Shown here: positions 42,677 through 52,086 of the stretch, in pieces
How positions within the stretch are numbered: position 1 is the stretch's first letter
Layout of the letters: each line of letters opens with the position of its first letter
Assembly: GCA_008086245.1 (NCBI GenBank)
Contig: VSIX01000026.1
Span: 1 to 58,357, forward strand
Reading direction: 5' to 3'
From: Candidatus Mcinerneyibacterium aminivorans
Lineage (GTDB): Bacteria > Macinerneyibacteriota > Macinerneyibacteria > Macinerneyibacteriales > Macinerneyibacteriaceae
DNA: 58,357 bases
Program-made: the position numbers and the translations under genes
Notes under the pieces: model-generated
What the model saw: the letters and a program-made list of their open reading frames with translations, nothing else
The model's database searches: none
Told to the model about the DNA's origin: nothing

Positions 42677-45181
42677 ATGTATGATAAATTTAGTGAAAGA
42701 GCCAGAAAAATTATAATTTATGCCCGTGAAGAGGCAGCTAAACTAAATTATGATTTTATAGGGACTGAACATCTTTTGCTAGGGCTTCTTAGAGAAGGTG
42801 CCAGCATAGGAGTTATTGTATTAAGAAGACTGGAAGTTGAAATAGGGGATTTGAAGGAATCGGTAAAATCATATCTCATTAAGGAAAATGAAGATGTAGA
42901 TGCAGATCATGAAATACAGCTAACTCCAAGATCAAAAAGGGTTTTAGAACTTGCTGTAAGAGAAGCGGGAAAAATGGGACATAACTTTGTTGGAACGGAG
43001 CATATTCTGCTTGGTCTAATTCTTGAAGGAGATGGAATAGCAGCAAAAGTTTTAAAAAACAATGGTTTAACAGCAAAAAAAATTCGATTAGAAATAATTA
43101 GTCTTCTTAGCGGGGATATGGAAAAAAAGGATATGTTCAAAGGGCGAAGAAGATCAAAAAGTACAAAAGGAAAAAATCCTTCACTGGAGGAGTATAGTCG
43201 AAATTTGACAGAACTGGCTTCAAAAGGAAAACTCGACCCCGTAATTGGCAGAGATACAGAAATAGAGAGGTTGATGCAGATTTTGGGTCGAAGAAAGAAA
43301 AACAATCCGGTATTAATAGGAGAAGCAGGAGTCGGCAAAACAGCAATTGTTGAAGGCCTGGCCCAAAGAATTGTTGAAAATGATGTTCCTTCTATTTTGC
43401 AGGGGAAAAAACTTATTTCTCTTGATCTTCCTTCAATTATTGCCGGAACAAAATACAGAGGCCAATTTGAACAAAGATTGAAATCACTTCTAAATGAAAT
43501 TCAGAATTCAGAGGAAATAATAGTATTTATTGATGAGATGCATACCATAGTAGGGGCCGGGGCTGCAGAAGGAGCCATTGATGCTTCTAATATATTAAAA
43601 CCATCACTTGCCAGAGGAGAAATTCAGTGTATTGGAGCTACAACTCTTGATGAATATAGAAAATATATAGAAAAAGATGCAGCTCTAGAAAGAAGATTTC
43701 AGCAGGTACTTGTTGAACCATCTACTGTAGAAGAAACAATAGATATTTTGTCTGGATTAAGAGATCGGTATGAAGTACACCATGCAGTGAAGATAACAGA
43801 TGAGGCAGTTTTAGCTGCTGCAAGATTATCCGAAAGATATCTTTCAGACAGGTTTTTGCCTGATAAAGCAATTGATTTGATAGATGAGGCAGCCTCTATG
43901 GTAAGGCTAACATTATCTAAAATGCCTAAAGATATCGTGGATTTAAAGCAAAAAATAAAAGAATTAAATAAAGATAAAAATAATGCTATTATGATGCAAA
44001 ATTTTGAAAAAGCAGCCTTTTTTAGGGATAGAGAAAAGAAATTAAAAGAAAAACAAAAAGAACTAAAAACTGATTGGGAGCAAAATCAGGACGATAAGGA
44101 GAAAAAGGTTGAAAGAGAAGATGTGGCAATATTAATTTCTAAATGGACTGGTATCCCTATCGCAAAAATTGAAGAAGCTGAAACCGAAAGGTTGTTAAAA
44201 ATTGAAGAAGAACTCCGCAAACAGATTGTTGGGCAGGACCAGGCTATAAAAGTAGTAGCAAACGCTTTAAGGAGAACACGAGCCGGACTTAAGGATCCAA
44301 GCAGACCTATTGGGGCTTTTATGTTTTTAGGACCTACAGGTGTCGGAAAAACCGAACTTGCCAGGGTTCTTGCCGAATTTATGTTTGATGATTCGAATGC
44401 TCTAATCAGAGTAGATATGTCTGAATACATGGAAAAATTTTCGGTATCCAGATTAACTGGAGCTCCGCCGGGATATGTTGGTTATGAAGAAGGGGGGCAG
44501 CTGACAGAAAAGGTTAGAAGAAAACCCTATTCAGTAATTCTTCTTGATGAGATTGAGAAGGCACATCCTGATGTTTTTAATATTTTACTTCAGGTTTTTG
44601 AAGATGGTCATTTGACAGATAGCCTTGGACGGATGGTTGATTTTAAGAATACTATTATAATTATGACTTCAAACATTGGAGCAAGATATATATGGAATAA
44701 TAAAAGGGTTGGATTTTCTGAATCATCAGATGAAATTGATTATGAAAAAATGAGAGACACGGTTCTTAATGAAGCCAAGAAAAAATTTAATCCTGAATTT
44801 TTAAATAGACTGGACGAACTTGTCGTATTCAATACTTTAGGAAAAGAAGAAATTAGAGAAATAATTGAATTAAATCTCGATGAAGTGAAAGAAAGATTAA
44901 AAGAAAAAAATATGTATCTAGAAGTTGATTCTGAAGTTAAGGATTATTTGATTGAAGTAGGATTTAATAAAGAATACGGGGCAAGACCTTTAAGAAGAAG
45001 TATAAGAAAACATATTGAAGATGTTTTAGCTCTTGAAATATTGAAAAATAAATTTGTTGAAGGAGATACTATAAAAGTTAAAATGGAAGATGGAGATGTC
45101 ATAACAGAAAGAGCAAAAGATTCGATTTTAAGAGGATTGGAAAAGGAGGAAGTAGAACAAGTTGATGAAAAAGCTGATTAG
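42677..45181 (+). CDS. clpC: ClpC-type AAA+ protease subunit
   Basis: This is an 834-residue unfoldase that feeds proteins to ClpP. The N-terminal Clp-N repeats (about 1-145) are followed by two AAA+ modules with Walker A GEAGVGKT and GPTGVGKT. A UVR-type coiled region (NFEKAAFFRDREKKLKEKQ) lies between them and marks ClpC rather than ClpA. A VGF loop (NKRVGFSESS) could dock ClpP. It is embedded between lolD and bamA, an unusual place. The start is 1 base after lolD, with GGAG 12 bases upstream. No clpP is in the window. Confidence 0.95.
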   Translation: MYDKFSERARKIIIYAREEAAKLNYDFIGTEHLLLGLLREGASIGVIVLRRLEVEIGDLKESVKSYLIKENEDVDADHEIQLTPRSKRVLELAVREAGKMGHNFVGTEHILLGLILEGDGIAAKVLKNNGLTAKKIRLEIISLLSGDMEKKDMFKGRRRSKSTKGKNPSLEEYSRNLTELASKGKLDPVIGRDTEIERLMQILGRRKKNNPVLIGEAGVGKTAIVEGLAQRIVENDVPSILQGKKLISLDLPSIIAGTKYRGQFEQRLKSLLNEIQNSEEIIVFIDEMHTIVGAGAAEGAIDASNILKPSLARGEIQCIGATTLDEYRKYIEKDAALERRFQQVLVEPSTVEETIDILSGLRDRYEVHHAVKITDEAVLAAARLSERYLSDRFLPDKAIDLIDEAASMVRLTLSKMPKDIVDLKQKIKELNKDKNNAIMMQNFEKAAFFRDREKKLKEKQKELKTDWEQNQDDKEKKVEREDVAILISKWTGIPIAKIEEAETERLLKIEEELRKQIVGQDQAIKVVANALRRTRAGLKDPSRPIGAFMFLGPTGVGKTELARVLAEFMFDDSNALIRVDMSEYMEKFSVSRLTGAPPGYVGYEEGGQLTEKVRRKPYSVILLDEIEKAHPDVFNILLQVFEDGHLTDSLGRMVDFKNTIIIMTSNIGARYIWNNKRVGFSESSDEIDYEKMRDTVLNEAKKKFNPEFLNRLDELVVFNTLGKEEIREIIELNLDEVKERLKEKNMYLEVDSEVKDYLIEVGFNKEYGARPLRRSIRKHIEDVLALEILKNKFVEGDTIKVKMEDGDVITERAKDSILRGLEKEEVEQVDEKAD

Positions 45182-47378
45182 TTTATTTTTGATAATATTA
45201 CTGTTTGTTGGTATCATATGCTCACAAACTATTAAAGAAATTAAAATAGAGGGTTTAAAAAATTTAGAGAGAGATTTCTTTTTATCTATTATTAATATGG
45301 GAGAGGGTAAAGCTTTTTCCTCCATGCAGCTTCAGCAGGATATCAGAAACCTGTATGAGCTGGGATACTTTGAAAACATTAAGGTTGACATAAAAGAATC
45401 AGCATCAGGCGCAATAATTAAATATATTGTAAAAGAACGGCCTTTTATAAATGATATAAAAATAAAGGGCAATAAAGTTTTTGATGATGGAGAAATCCTT
45501 TCCGAAATTCCATTCTTAACGAGAGATGTTCCATTTGATAAAATGTTTTTGCATAAAATTAAATATCAGCTGACAAAGAAATATCAGAAAAAGGGATATG
45601 CTTCTGTAGAAGTAATTACCAGGGCTGATAAAACAGAAGAAGGTGTGGATGTTGAGATAAGCATAAAAGAAGGAAAAAAGATATCTATAGGGAAAATTGT
45701 TTTCAAAGGAATTGATTCTGTAGATCCCGATGAGTTGAAAAAAGCTATGGAAACGGAAGAATCAAGATGGTGGAAGCACCCTAAGCTGGATCGCAAAAAA
45801 CTGGAAGAAGATATGACCAGAATAAAGGATAAGTTGAAAAAGCTTGGATATTTTAACTATCAGATAAAAAACTATGAAGTAGAAATTGATAAAGAACGAC
45901 AAAGAGCAGATATTTTTATCTCCTTAAATGAAGGAAATAGGTACAGGTTAAAAAACTTTTCTTTTAAAGGCAATAGCTTGTTTGAAGAGAATGAATTAAA
46001 AAAACTTGTTGAGCTTGAGGTGGGAGAATTTTATACAGGAGAAGAATGGGAAAAGACCAAACAGAATTTAGCTGAAAAATATGGAGATAAAAGTTATTTG
46101 TTTGCTTCAATAGAACCTGAATATAATTTCAAAGGGGAAGAGCTAGATTTAACCATTAATATAAATGAGGGAAATCCTATCAAGGTTGGAGATATAAAAA
46201 TAAAGGGTAACACCAAAACCTTTGATAGTGTAATCTTAAGAAAACTTTTACTAAAACCCGGGGAAAAGTTTAAAAGGAACCGTCTGGTATTAAGCCAGAG
46301 AAGATTATACAATACAGGTTACTTTGAAGATTTAAAAATTCTTCCCCAACCTCAAAACAACAATCCAAACATTATGGATTTAACCGTAAAAGTAAAGGAG
46401 AAAAGTACGGGATCTATAAATTTTGGTGGAACCTATAATGGAGTTTCCGGGTTTGCAATGTTTTTGAAATATGAAGAAAAAAATATAATGGGGAGAGGGA
46501 TCAAAGGTAATATTCAGGTGGATTATGGAAAAAAAAGAAAAACTTTTGAGCTTGGACTTACTGATTCCTATTTTATGAATACAAATACATATGTTTCAGT
46601 AAGTGGATACAGAAAATTGAATGTTTATGATGAATATGATATTTTTAGAAACGGGGGGCAGTTAACACTTGGTAGAAATTTGTCCCTTTTCACTACTGGA
46701 TATATTTCATATAAATATGAACGTATACAGCTGGAAAATATTATTCAATCAGCAGAGGAAGATGTTAGCTCAAGAGAGGAAACAAGAAGCAGCGCTTCAA
46801 TTACTTTTGAAAGAGATACAAGAGACAATAAATTTGAACCAACAGAGGGAACCCATAATGAGTTTACAGCCGAACTGGGAGGCAAATTTCTTGGTGGAGA
46901 TATTAACTATCATAAATATAAAGCCTCAACAAACTGGTTCTTTAAATCATTTTGGAAGCTGGTTCTTTCGAACAAACTTGAAATTGGAGCAGCAGAAAAA
47001 CTAAGTCCTTCCAGAGAAGTTCCACATTATGAAAGATTTTTTGTTGGAGGAAGTACTTATGGGGTAAGAGGATATGATGATAAATACCTTTCTCCAAAAA
47101 ATGAAAGTGGATACATCACAGGAGGGAATTTTTATTTAATAAATACTCTTACATATAAAGCTCCTTTGGTAAAAAATAGATTAACCGGATATGTGTTTTG
47201 GGATGTTGGAAAAGCCTGGGAAAACATAGGCGATTTCAACTTTAGAGAGATGAAAGATGGGGCAGGTATTGGAGTCAAAGTAAGAACTCCAATGGGCCCG
47301 GTAACTCTTGAATATGCATATGGGTTTGATACAGAAAACTGGAAGTTCCATTTTGGTATTTTTAGAGGAGAATTTTAG
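45165..47378 (+). CDS. bamA: outer-membrane protein assembly factor BamA
   Basis: BamA inserts beta-barrels into the outer membrane. The 737-residue protein has a signal peptide (MKKLISLFLIILLFVGIICS), five POTRA domains (about 20-350) with repeated IKGN/FKGN strands, and a 16-strand barrel. The conserved region FVGGSTYGVRGYDD is present. It ends in phenylalanine (IFRGEF), the usual outer-membrane signature. I chose ATG 45165 over an adjacent TTG. It overlaps clpC by 17 bases, with AAGGAGGA upstream. Confidence 0.95.
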   Translation: MKKLISLFLIILLFVGIICSQTIKEIKIEGLKNLERDFFLSIINMGEGKAFSSMQLQQDIRNLYELGYFENIKVDIKESASGAIIKYIVKERPFINDIKIKGNKVFDDGEILSEIPFLTRDVPFDKMFLHKIKYQLTKKYQKKGYASVEVITRADKTEEGVDVEISIKEGKKISIGKIVFKGIDSVDPDELKKAMETEESRWWKHPKLDRKKLEEDMTRIKDKLKKLGYFNYQIKNYEVEIDKERQRADIFISLNEGNRYRLKNFSFKGNSLFEENELKKLVELEVGEFYTGEEWEKTKQNLAEKYGDKSYLFASIEPEYNFKGEELDLTININEGNPIKVGDIKIKGNTKTFDSVILRKLLLKPGEKFKRNRLVLSQRRLYNTGYFEDLKILPQPQNNNPNIMDLTVKVKEKSTGSINFGGTYNGVSGFAMFLKYEEKNIMGRGIKGNIQVDYGKKRKTFELGLTDSYFMNTNTYVSVSGYRKLNVYDEYDIFRNGGQLTLGRNLSLFTTGYISYKYERIQLENIIQSAEEDVSSREETRSSASITFERDTRDNKFEPTEGTHNEFTAELGGKFLGGDINYHKYKASTNWFFKSFWKLVLSNKLEIGAAEKLSPSREVPHYERFFVGGSTYGVRGYDDKYLSPKNESGYITGGNFYLINTLTYKAPLVKNRLTGYVFWDVGKAWENIGDFNFREMKDGAGIGVKVRTPMGPVTLEYAYGFDTENWKFHFGIFRGEF

Positions 47379-47408
47379 AGTAGAAAATATAATAACTAGG
47401 AGGTTATA

Positions 47409-47903
47409 ATGAAGAAATTGATAATGTTAACATTAATTATTGGACTAAGCTTATCGTTTGTTGTTGCACAGGAAATAGGAGTAGTTGATATCCAGAGAGT
47501 TTTTGATGCGTCTAAGGAAGCACAGGAAGCTCAGGAGGTTTTTCAAAAGGAAACTCAGGAGATGCAGCAACAAATGAAATCTAAATATGATGAGCTGCTT
47601 AAATTGCAAAAAGAATTGAAGGAACAATCTGCATTTTTAAGTGAAGAGGAAGTAAAAAAGAAAAGACAAGAGTTGATGCAAAAACAACAGAGGTTTAATA
47701 GTATGAGAGAACAAATGATGCAGAAATCCGAACAGAGAAGAAGCGAATTGTTAAAGCCTGTAATGGAAAAAATCAAAGCAATTGTAAGCAATATTTCTAA
47801 GGAAAAGAATCTTAAAATGGTGGTTACTAAGGAAGCAGTTATATATAATGACTCCAATTTTGAAATTACAGATATTGTTATCGAAAGGTTGAACAGGAAA
47901 TGA
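47409..47903 (+). CDS. skp: periplasmic chaperone Skp/OmpH
   Basis: This is a 164-residue protein with a signal peptide (about 1-20, ending FVVAQ), the IGVVDIQRVFDAS strand, and a long Gln/Glu/Lys-rich coiled coil (about 38-125). A C-terminal SKEKNLKMVVTKEAVIY segment follows. Skp holds unfolded outer-membrane proteins before BamA. It sits 30 bases after bamA, with GGAGG before its ATG. This is the usual bamA-skp-lpxD order. Confidence 0.9.
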   Translation: MKKLIMLTLIIGLSLSFVVAQEIGVVDIQRVFDASKEAQEAQEVFQKETQEMQQQMKSKYDELLKLQKELKEQSAFLSEEEVKKKRQELMQKQQRFNSMREQMMQKSEQRRSELLKPVMEKIKAIVSNISKEKNLKMVVTKEAVIYNDSNFEITDIVIERLNRK

Positions 47904-48934
47904 ATTTCAGACTAACGCTTGGGAAGCTGCAAAAAGACCACAGGATAGATATAATTAACCTGAAAAAAGACAAAATGCTTAACAATTTCAGCACTGTGGA
48001 AAAAGCCGACAACAACAGTATTGTCTTTGTAGAAAAAGAAGAATTACATGAAAAAGTTAAGAAAAAAAATGTCGGATTGATTATTACAAATACTGAAATA
48101 GATACAGGCTCTCCCCAGGCGGTTGTTGATAATCCAAGAGGGCTGTTTTTTGATCTTGTTCGAGGTTGTTCTGAAAAAAAATCAAAAAAGGGAATCTCTT
48201 CAAAAGCTGTTATAGGCAAAAGCTGTGAAATTGCTGAAACAGCTTATATAGGACCTTTTGTGATAATAGAGGACAATGTTGTTCTTGGAGAAAATGTGAT
48301 TATTCATGGGAATAGCTATATAGGGTCCAATACCGTTATTGGAGATAATACGGAAGTTAAGGCATTGACTTCTATTTATAAGAACATTACTATTGGAAAA
48401 AATTGTATAATACACAGCGGTGTAGTAGTAGGAGCCGATGGATATGGATATGATGATAGCAACAACAAATTGACAAAAATTCCCCAAATCGGTGAAATTG
48501 TAATTGAAGATAATGTTGAAATTGGGGCTAACTGCACCATTGACAGGGCTACTCTTGGTGAAACACTAATAAAGAGCAATGTCAAAATTGACAATTTGGT
48601 TCAGGTTGCCCACAATGTAAAAATAGGAGCAAATACAAGAATTGCGGCTCAGTCGGGAATAGCTGGGAGCAGTGAGCTCGGGAACTGGGTTGTTTTGGCT
48701 GGCCAGGTTGGAATAGGGGACCATGTATCAATTACCGATAATGTTGTGCTAACAGCACAATCTGGCGTTGCCGGAGATATTCAGGAAACTGGTGTGTACA
48801 GCGGAACTCCTGCCAGAAAAATGAAAAAGCAATACAGAATGATGGCATATCAAAGTAAGCTTGAAAAAATGTGGAAAAAAATAAAGAATCTTGAAAAGAA
48901 AATAGAAAATTATGAGGATAACAGTAAAAAATAA
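47900..48934 (+). CDS. lpxD: UDP-3-O-acyl-glucosamine N-acyltransferase LpxD
   Basis: LpxD adds the second acyl chain in lipid A synthesis. The 344-residue protein has an N-terminal uridine-binding domain (about 1-95), a left-handed beta helix of hexapeptide repeats, and a C-terminal helix. The catalytic His is probably in VQVAHNVKIG. It overlaps skp by 4 bases and lpxC by 23. Confidence 0.94.
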   Translation: MNFRLTLGKLQKDHRIDIINLKKDKMLNNFSTVEKADNNSIVFVEKEELHEKVKKKNVGLIITNTEIDTGSPQAVVDNPRGLFFDLVRGCSEKKSKKGISSKAVIGKSCEIAETAYIGPFVIIEDNVVLGENVIIHGNSYIGSNTVIGDNTEVKALTSIYKNITIGKNCIIHSGVVVGADGYGYDDSNNKLTKIPQIGEIVIEDNVEIGANCTIDRATLGETLIKSNVKIDNLVQVAHNVKIGANTRIAAQSGIAGSSELGNWVVLAGQVGIGDHVSITDNVVLTAQSGVAGDIQETGVYSGTPARKMKKQYRMMAYQSKLEKMWKKIKNLEKKIENYEDNSKK

Positions 48935-49730
48935 AATTAATTTCCAGGGAATAGGCTTACATAGCGGGGAAGAAAGCAAAATTATTCTACATCCTTATAA
49001 AAAAAAGGGAATAAATTTTTTAAGAAAAAAAGTAAGAATTCCAGCTTATATTGATTATAAAATGGACAGCCGGAGAGGTACAATATTAAAAAGAAATTCA
49101 CAGCAGATTGAAACTGTAGAGCATCTTCTTTCTGCCCTATACGTTTTGGGCATTGATGATTGTTTAATAGAGGTGGTTAAAGGAACCGAGATACCGATTC
49201 TTGACGGTAGCAGCTATCCTTTTTTTCATAAAATAAAAGATGCTGGAATAGAAAAAAAAGAGGGGGAGAAAGAAGTTCTGAGCATAAAGAAAAAAATAGT
49301 TTATCGAAAAAAAAGCGTTGAAATTAAGGCTTATCCGTGCAAAAATTATAAAATTAATTTTTTATTTGATGGAACAAAATTTAATGTTGATAATGAAAAA
49401 GAGTCAGTAGTTGTTAATAAAAAGAATTATGAAAATTTTTCAAAAGCCAGAACCTTTGGGTTTTGGAAAGAGATTGAATATTTGAAGAAAAACAACCTTG
49501 CCAGAGGTGCTTCCCTGGAAAATGTTTTAATTATCAGGGAAGGATCTCCTTATAAAACCGATTTTAGACTTGCCAATGAACTTGTTAAACATAAGATAAT
49601 TGATTTTATAGGGGACATGGCCCTTTTAGGAAAAAAAATAAAAGGCGAGTTTGTCATTAAAAGAAGCGGTCACTATCATAATGGTCTTTTTATGAAGAAG
49701 ATAATGGAGGAAACCAATGGATTCAATTGA
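48912..49730 (+). CDS. lpxC: UDP-3-O-acyl-GlcNAc deacetylase LpxC
   Basis: LpxC is the zinc deacetylase that commits to lipid A. The 272-residue protein has NFQGIGLHSGE, the zinc-ligand segment ETVEHLLSALYVLGIDD with H71, and VKHKIIDFIGDMALLG. The catalytic-His motif is SGHYHNGLF. It is about 30 residues shorter than E. coli LpxC. It starts 23 bases inside lpxD and overlaps fabZ by 14. Confidence 0.94.
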   Translation: MRITVKNKINFQGIGLHSGEESKIILHPYKKKGINFLRKKVRIPAYIDYKMDSRRGTILKRNSQQIETVEHLLSALYVLGIDDCLIEVVKGTEIPILDGSSYPFFHKIKDAGIEKKEGEKEVLSIKKKIVYRKKSVEIKAYPCKNYKINFLFDGTKFNVDNEKESVVVNKKNYENFSKARTFGFWKEIEYLKKNNLARGASLENVLIIREGSPYKTDFRLANELVKHKIIDFIGDMALLGKKIKGEFVIKRSGHYHNGLFMKKIMEETNGFN

Positions 49731-50169
49731 TATAAGAGAAATATTAGATTTTATGCCACACAGATATCCTATTTTACTTATTGATAGAATTGAAGAAATA
49801 AACGAAAACTCGGTTGTTGCTAAAAAAAATATTACATATAATGAGCCAATATTTCAGGGGCATTTTCCAGATAATCCTATATTCCCCGGGGTATTAATTG
49901 TGGAATCAATGGCCCAGGCGGCAGCTGTTCTTTTACATAACGGTCGAGGGTTTAAAAAGGAAGAAAAAGATACATATTTTATGGGGATTGAAAAGGTGAA
50001 GTTTAAAAAACCTGTAAAACCCGGAGATTCTATGATGCTGGATGTTGAGATAGTACAGGAAAAAAGGTTAAAAAAAGGGATTGTATTAAAATTAAAAGGA
50101 AAAGCAAAAGTTGATTCCAAAGTAGTTACTACAGGCTCCTTAACCGTTGGAGCTTTTGATAAATCTTAA
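49717..50169 (+). CDS. fabZ: beta-hydroxyacyl-ACP dehydratase FabZ
   Basis: This is a 150-residue hot-dog dehydratase of fatty-acid synthesis. The active site is in GHFPDNPIFPGVLIVESMAQ, with the catalytic His and Glu present, and FMPHRYPILLIDRI is near the N-terminus. ATG 49717 follows GGAGG inside lpxC. The lpxC-fabZ-lpxA linkage lets the cell balance fatty-acid use between LPS and phospholipids, which is known for this family. Confidence 0.96.
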   Translation: MDSIDIREILDFMPHRYPILLIDRIEEINENSVVAKKNITYNEPIFQGHFPDNPIFPGVLIVESMAQAAAVLLHNGRGFKKEEKDTYFMGIEKVKFKKPVKPGDSMMLDVEIVQEKRLKKGIVLKLKGKAKVDSKVVTTGSLTVGAFDKS

Positions 50170-50180
50170 AGGAGGAATTT

Positions 50181-50966
50181 GTGTCTAATAACATACATTC
50201 TACCGCTATAATAGGGGATAATGTTAAAATTGGAAAAAATGTTGAAATAGGGCCTTTTGCTATAATAGGAGATAATGTTAAAATCGGGGATGAAACAAAA
50301 ATAAAATCAAATGTAAAAATAAACAGTTATGTTGAACTGGGGAAAAACAATATCATACATCCCTATGCTTATTTAGGAGGGCCACCCCAGGATGTAAAGT
50401 ACAATGGTGAGAAAACCTGGGTGAAAATCGGAAACAATAACATAATACGGGAGTATGTTACTGTTCATAGATCATCAAAGGAAAATGAAAGTACAGTAGT
50501 GGGAGATGAAAACTTTCTTATGGCATACTCGCATCTTGCTCATGATTGCAGGGTGGGGAATAGAAATACCATTGTCAATTACGCCGGGATAAGTGGACAT
50601 GTAGAAATTGAAGATGATACTTTTATATCAGGGAGTACTTTAGTACATCAATTTGTTAAAATAGGGAAAATGACAATGATTGGCGGGGGATCAAAAATTA
50701 CACAGGATGTTCTTCCTTTTACACTTGTTGATGGCAATCCCTGTAATGTTTATGGATTAAACATAGTGGGGTTGAGAAGGAATAGAGTTTCTAAGGAAAC
50801 CAGGAATGCTCTAAAAAGGGCTTTAAGAGTTGCCTTAGATAAAAAAAGAAAGAAAAAAATAATATCAGAGTTGAAACAGATGAAAATATACGATTTTGAA
50901 GAAGTAAAACACTTTGTTAATTTTGTACAAAAATCGGAAAGAGGATTACTTTTAAGAGGGAACTAA
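50181..50966 (+). CDS. lpxA: UDP-GlcNAc acyltransferase LpxA
   Basis: LpxA attaches the first 3-hydroxyacyl chain to UDP-GlcNAc. The 261-residue protein has hexapeptide repeats from IHSTAIIGDNVKIGKNVEIG onward, the catalytic-His segment MAYSHLAHDCRVG, and GLNIVGLRRN. The start codon is GTG 50181, 6 bases after AAAGGAGGA. It ends 1 base before lpxB. Confidence 0.96.
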   Translation: MSNNIHSTAIIGDNVKIGKNVEIGPFAIIGDNVKIGDETKIKSNVKINSYVELGKNNIIHPYAYLGGPPQDVKYNGEKTWVKIGNNNIIREYVTVHRSSKENESTVVGDENFLMAYSHLAHDCRVGNRNTIVNYAGISGHVEIEDDTFISGSTLVHQFVKIGKMTMIGGGSKITQDVLPFTLVDGNPCNVYGLNIVGLRRNRVSKETRNALKRALRVALDKKRKKKIISELKQMKIYDFEEVKHFVNFVQKSERGLLLRGN

Positions 50967-50967
50967 A

Positions 50968-52086
50968 ATGAAAAAGATTTTCTTATCTGCAGGAGAAATA
51001 TCCGGGGATGTTCATGGAGCTTATCTAGCTAAAGAATTACTTTCGAAAAAAGAAGAAATAAAATTAGCTGGCGTTGGAGGAGAAAACATGTCCCGTGCCG
51101 GAGTAAAAATAATTAAAGATCTGACAGATAAAAACAGTGTGGGCCTTCTGGAAGGTATTCCTTTCATTTATGAAAATATAAAATCATTATACCAGGTAAA
51201 GAAATTTTTAAAAAAAAATCCTCCTGACAAGATAGTTTTAATAGACAATCAGGGTTTTAATCTAAAACTTGCGAAATTTGCGAAAAAGCTGGATATCCCT
51301 ACTTTTTATTATTTTGCTCCGCAATTGTGGTTATGGGGAAAAAAGAAAAAAAACAAAATGGTGGAAAATTTGGATTATATTCTGGCCACATTCAGAAAAG
51401 AATATGATTTTTATAAAGATGCAGATGTTAGGGTGGAATATATTGGACACCCTTTACTGGACGAACTAAAGCATGAAAAAACACTGGAGGATATTAAAAT
51501 AGATCTAAATGTTAAGAATGATAAAATAAAAATAGCACTTTTACCGGGGTCTAGAGATCAAGAGTTAAAAAAGCTGCTACCGAAATATGTTGAAGTGGCA
51601 AAAAAGCTAAAAAATAAATATATATTTTTAATGCCTTTTTCCTCAGAGTATTTCTATAACAAATACAGCAGCAGGGTTCCTGATTTTGTAAAAACATTTG
51701 TTAATAAAAGCAATGATATAATGAAAATTTCTGATATAATTGTATTATCCTCGGGAACAGCAACACTTGAAGCTGCTATTTATGAAAAACCTATGATAAT
51801 AACTTATAAAATTTCCAAGCTCTCAGCATGGGTTGCCAGAAAACTAATTAAAGTTAATTATGTGGGGATGCCCAACATTCTCGAGAACGAAGAGATAGTA
51901 CCGGAACTTCTTCAGGATGATTTTACTGTGGAAAATATTATTGAGTGGATAAATAGGTTTGCTGAGGATAGAAATTTTTACAAAAAAACAAAGGACAAAT
52001 TAAAAGCAATAAAAAACAAATTAAAACCGGAAGGAGCTATTAAAAAAGCAGCGGATATAATTTTGGGAGGGGAGAATAGAAAATGA
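50968..52086 (+). CDS. lpxB: lipid A disaccharide synthase LpxB
   Basis: LpxB joins lipid X and UDP-diacylglucosamine. The 372-residue GT-B glycosyltransferase starts with AGEISGDVHGAYL. Further motifs are GVGGENMSRAG, YFAPQLWLWGKKK, YIGHPLLDE, LPGSRDQELKKLLP and SGTATLEAAIY. Its stop overlaps the next start by 4 bases. The UDP-diacylglucosamine hydrolase (LpxH or LpxI) that should act before it is not in this cluster. Confidence 0.95.
   Translation: MKKIFLSAGEISGDVHGAYLAKELLSKKEEIKLAGVGGENMSRAGVKIIKDLTDKNSVGLLEGIPFIYENIKSLYQVKKFLKKNPPDKIVLIDNQGFNLKLAKFAKKLDIPTFYYFAPQLWLWGKKKKNKMVENLDYILATFRKEYDFYKDADVRVEYIGHPLLDELKHEKTLEDIKIDLNVKNDKIKIALLPGSRDQELKKLLPKYVEVAKKLKNKYIFLMPFSSEYFYNKYSSRVPDFVKTFVNKSNDIMKISDIIVLSSGTATLEAAIYEKPMIITYKISKLSAWVARKLIKVNYVGMPNILENEEIVPELLQDDFTVENIIEWINRFAEDRNFYKKTKDKLKAIKNKLKPEGAIKKAADIILGGENRK

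Noticed and set aside
42879-43346. Antisense open frames inside clpC and other long genes
   Set aside because: They lack ribosome sites and family similarity and lie opposite strongly conserved proteins, so they are shadows.
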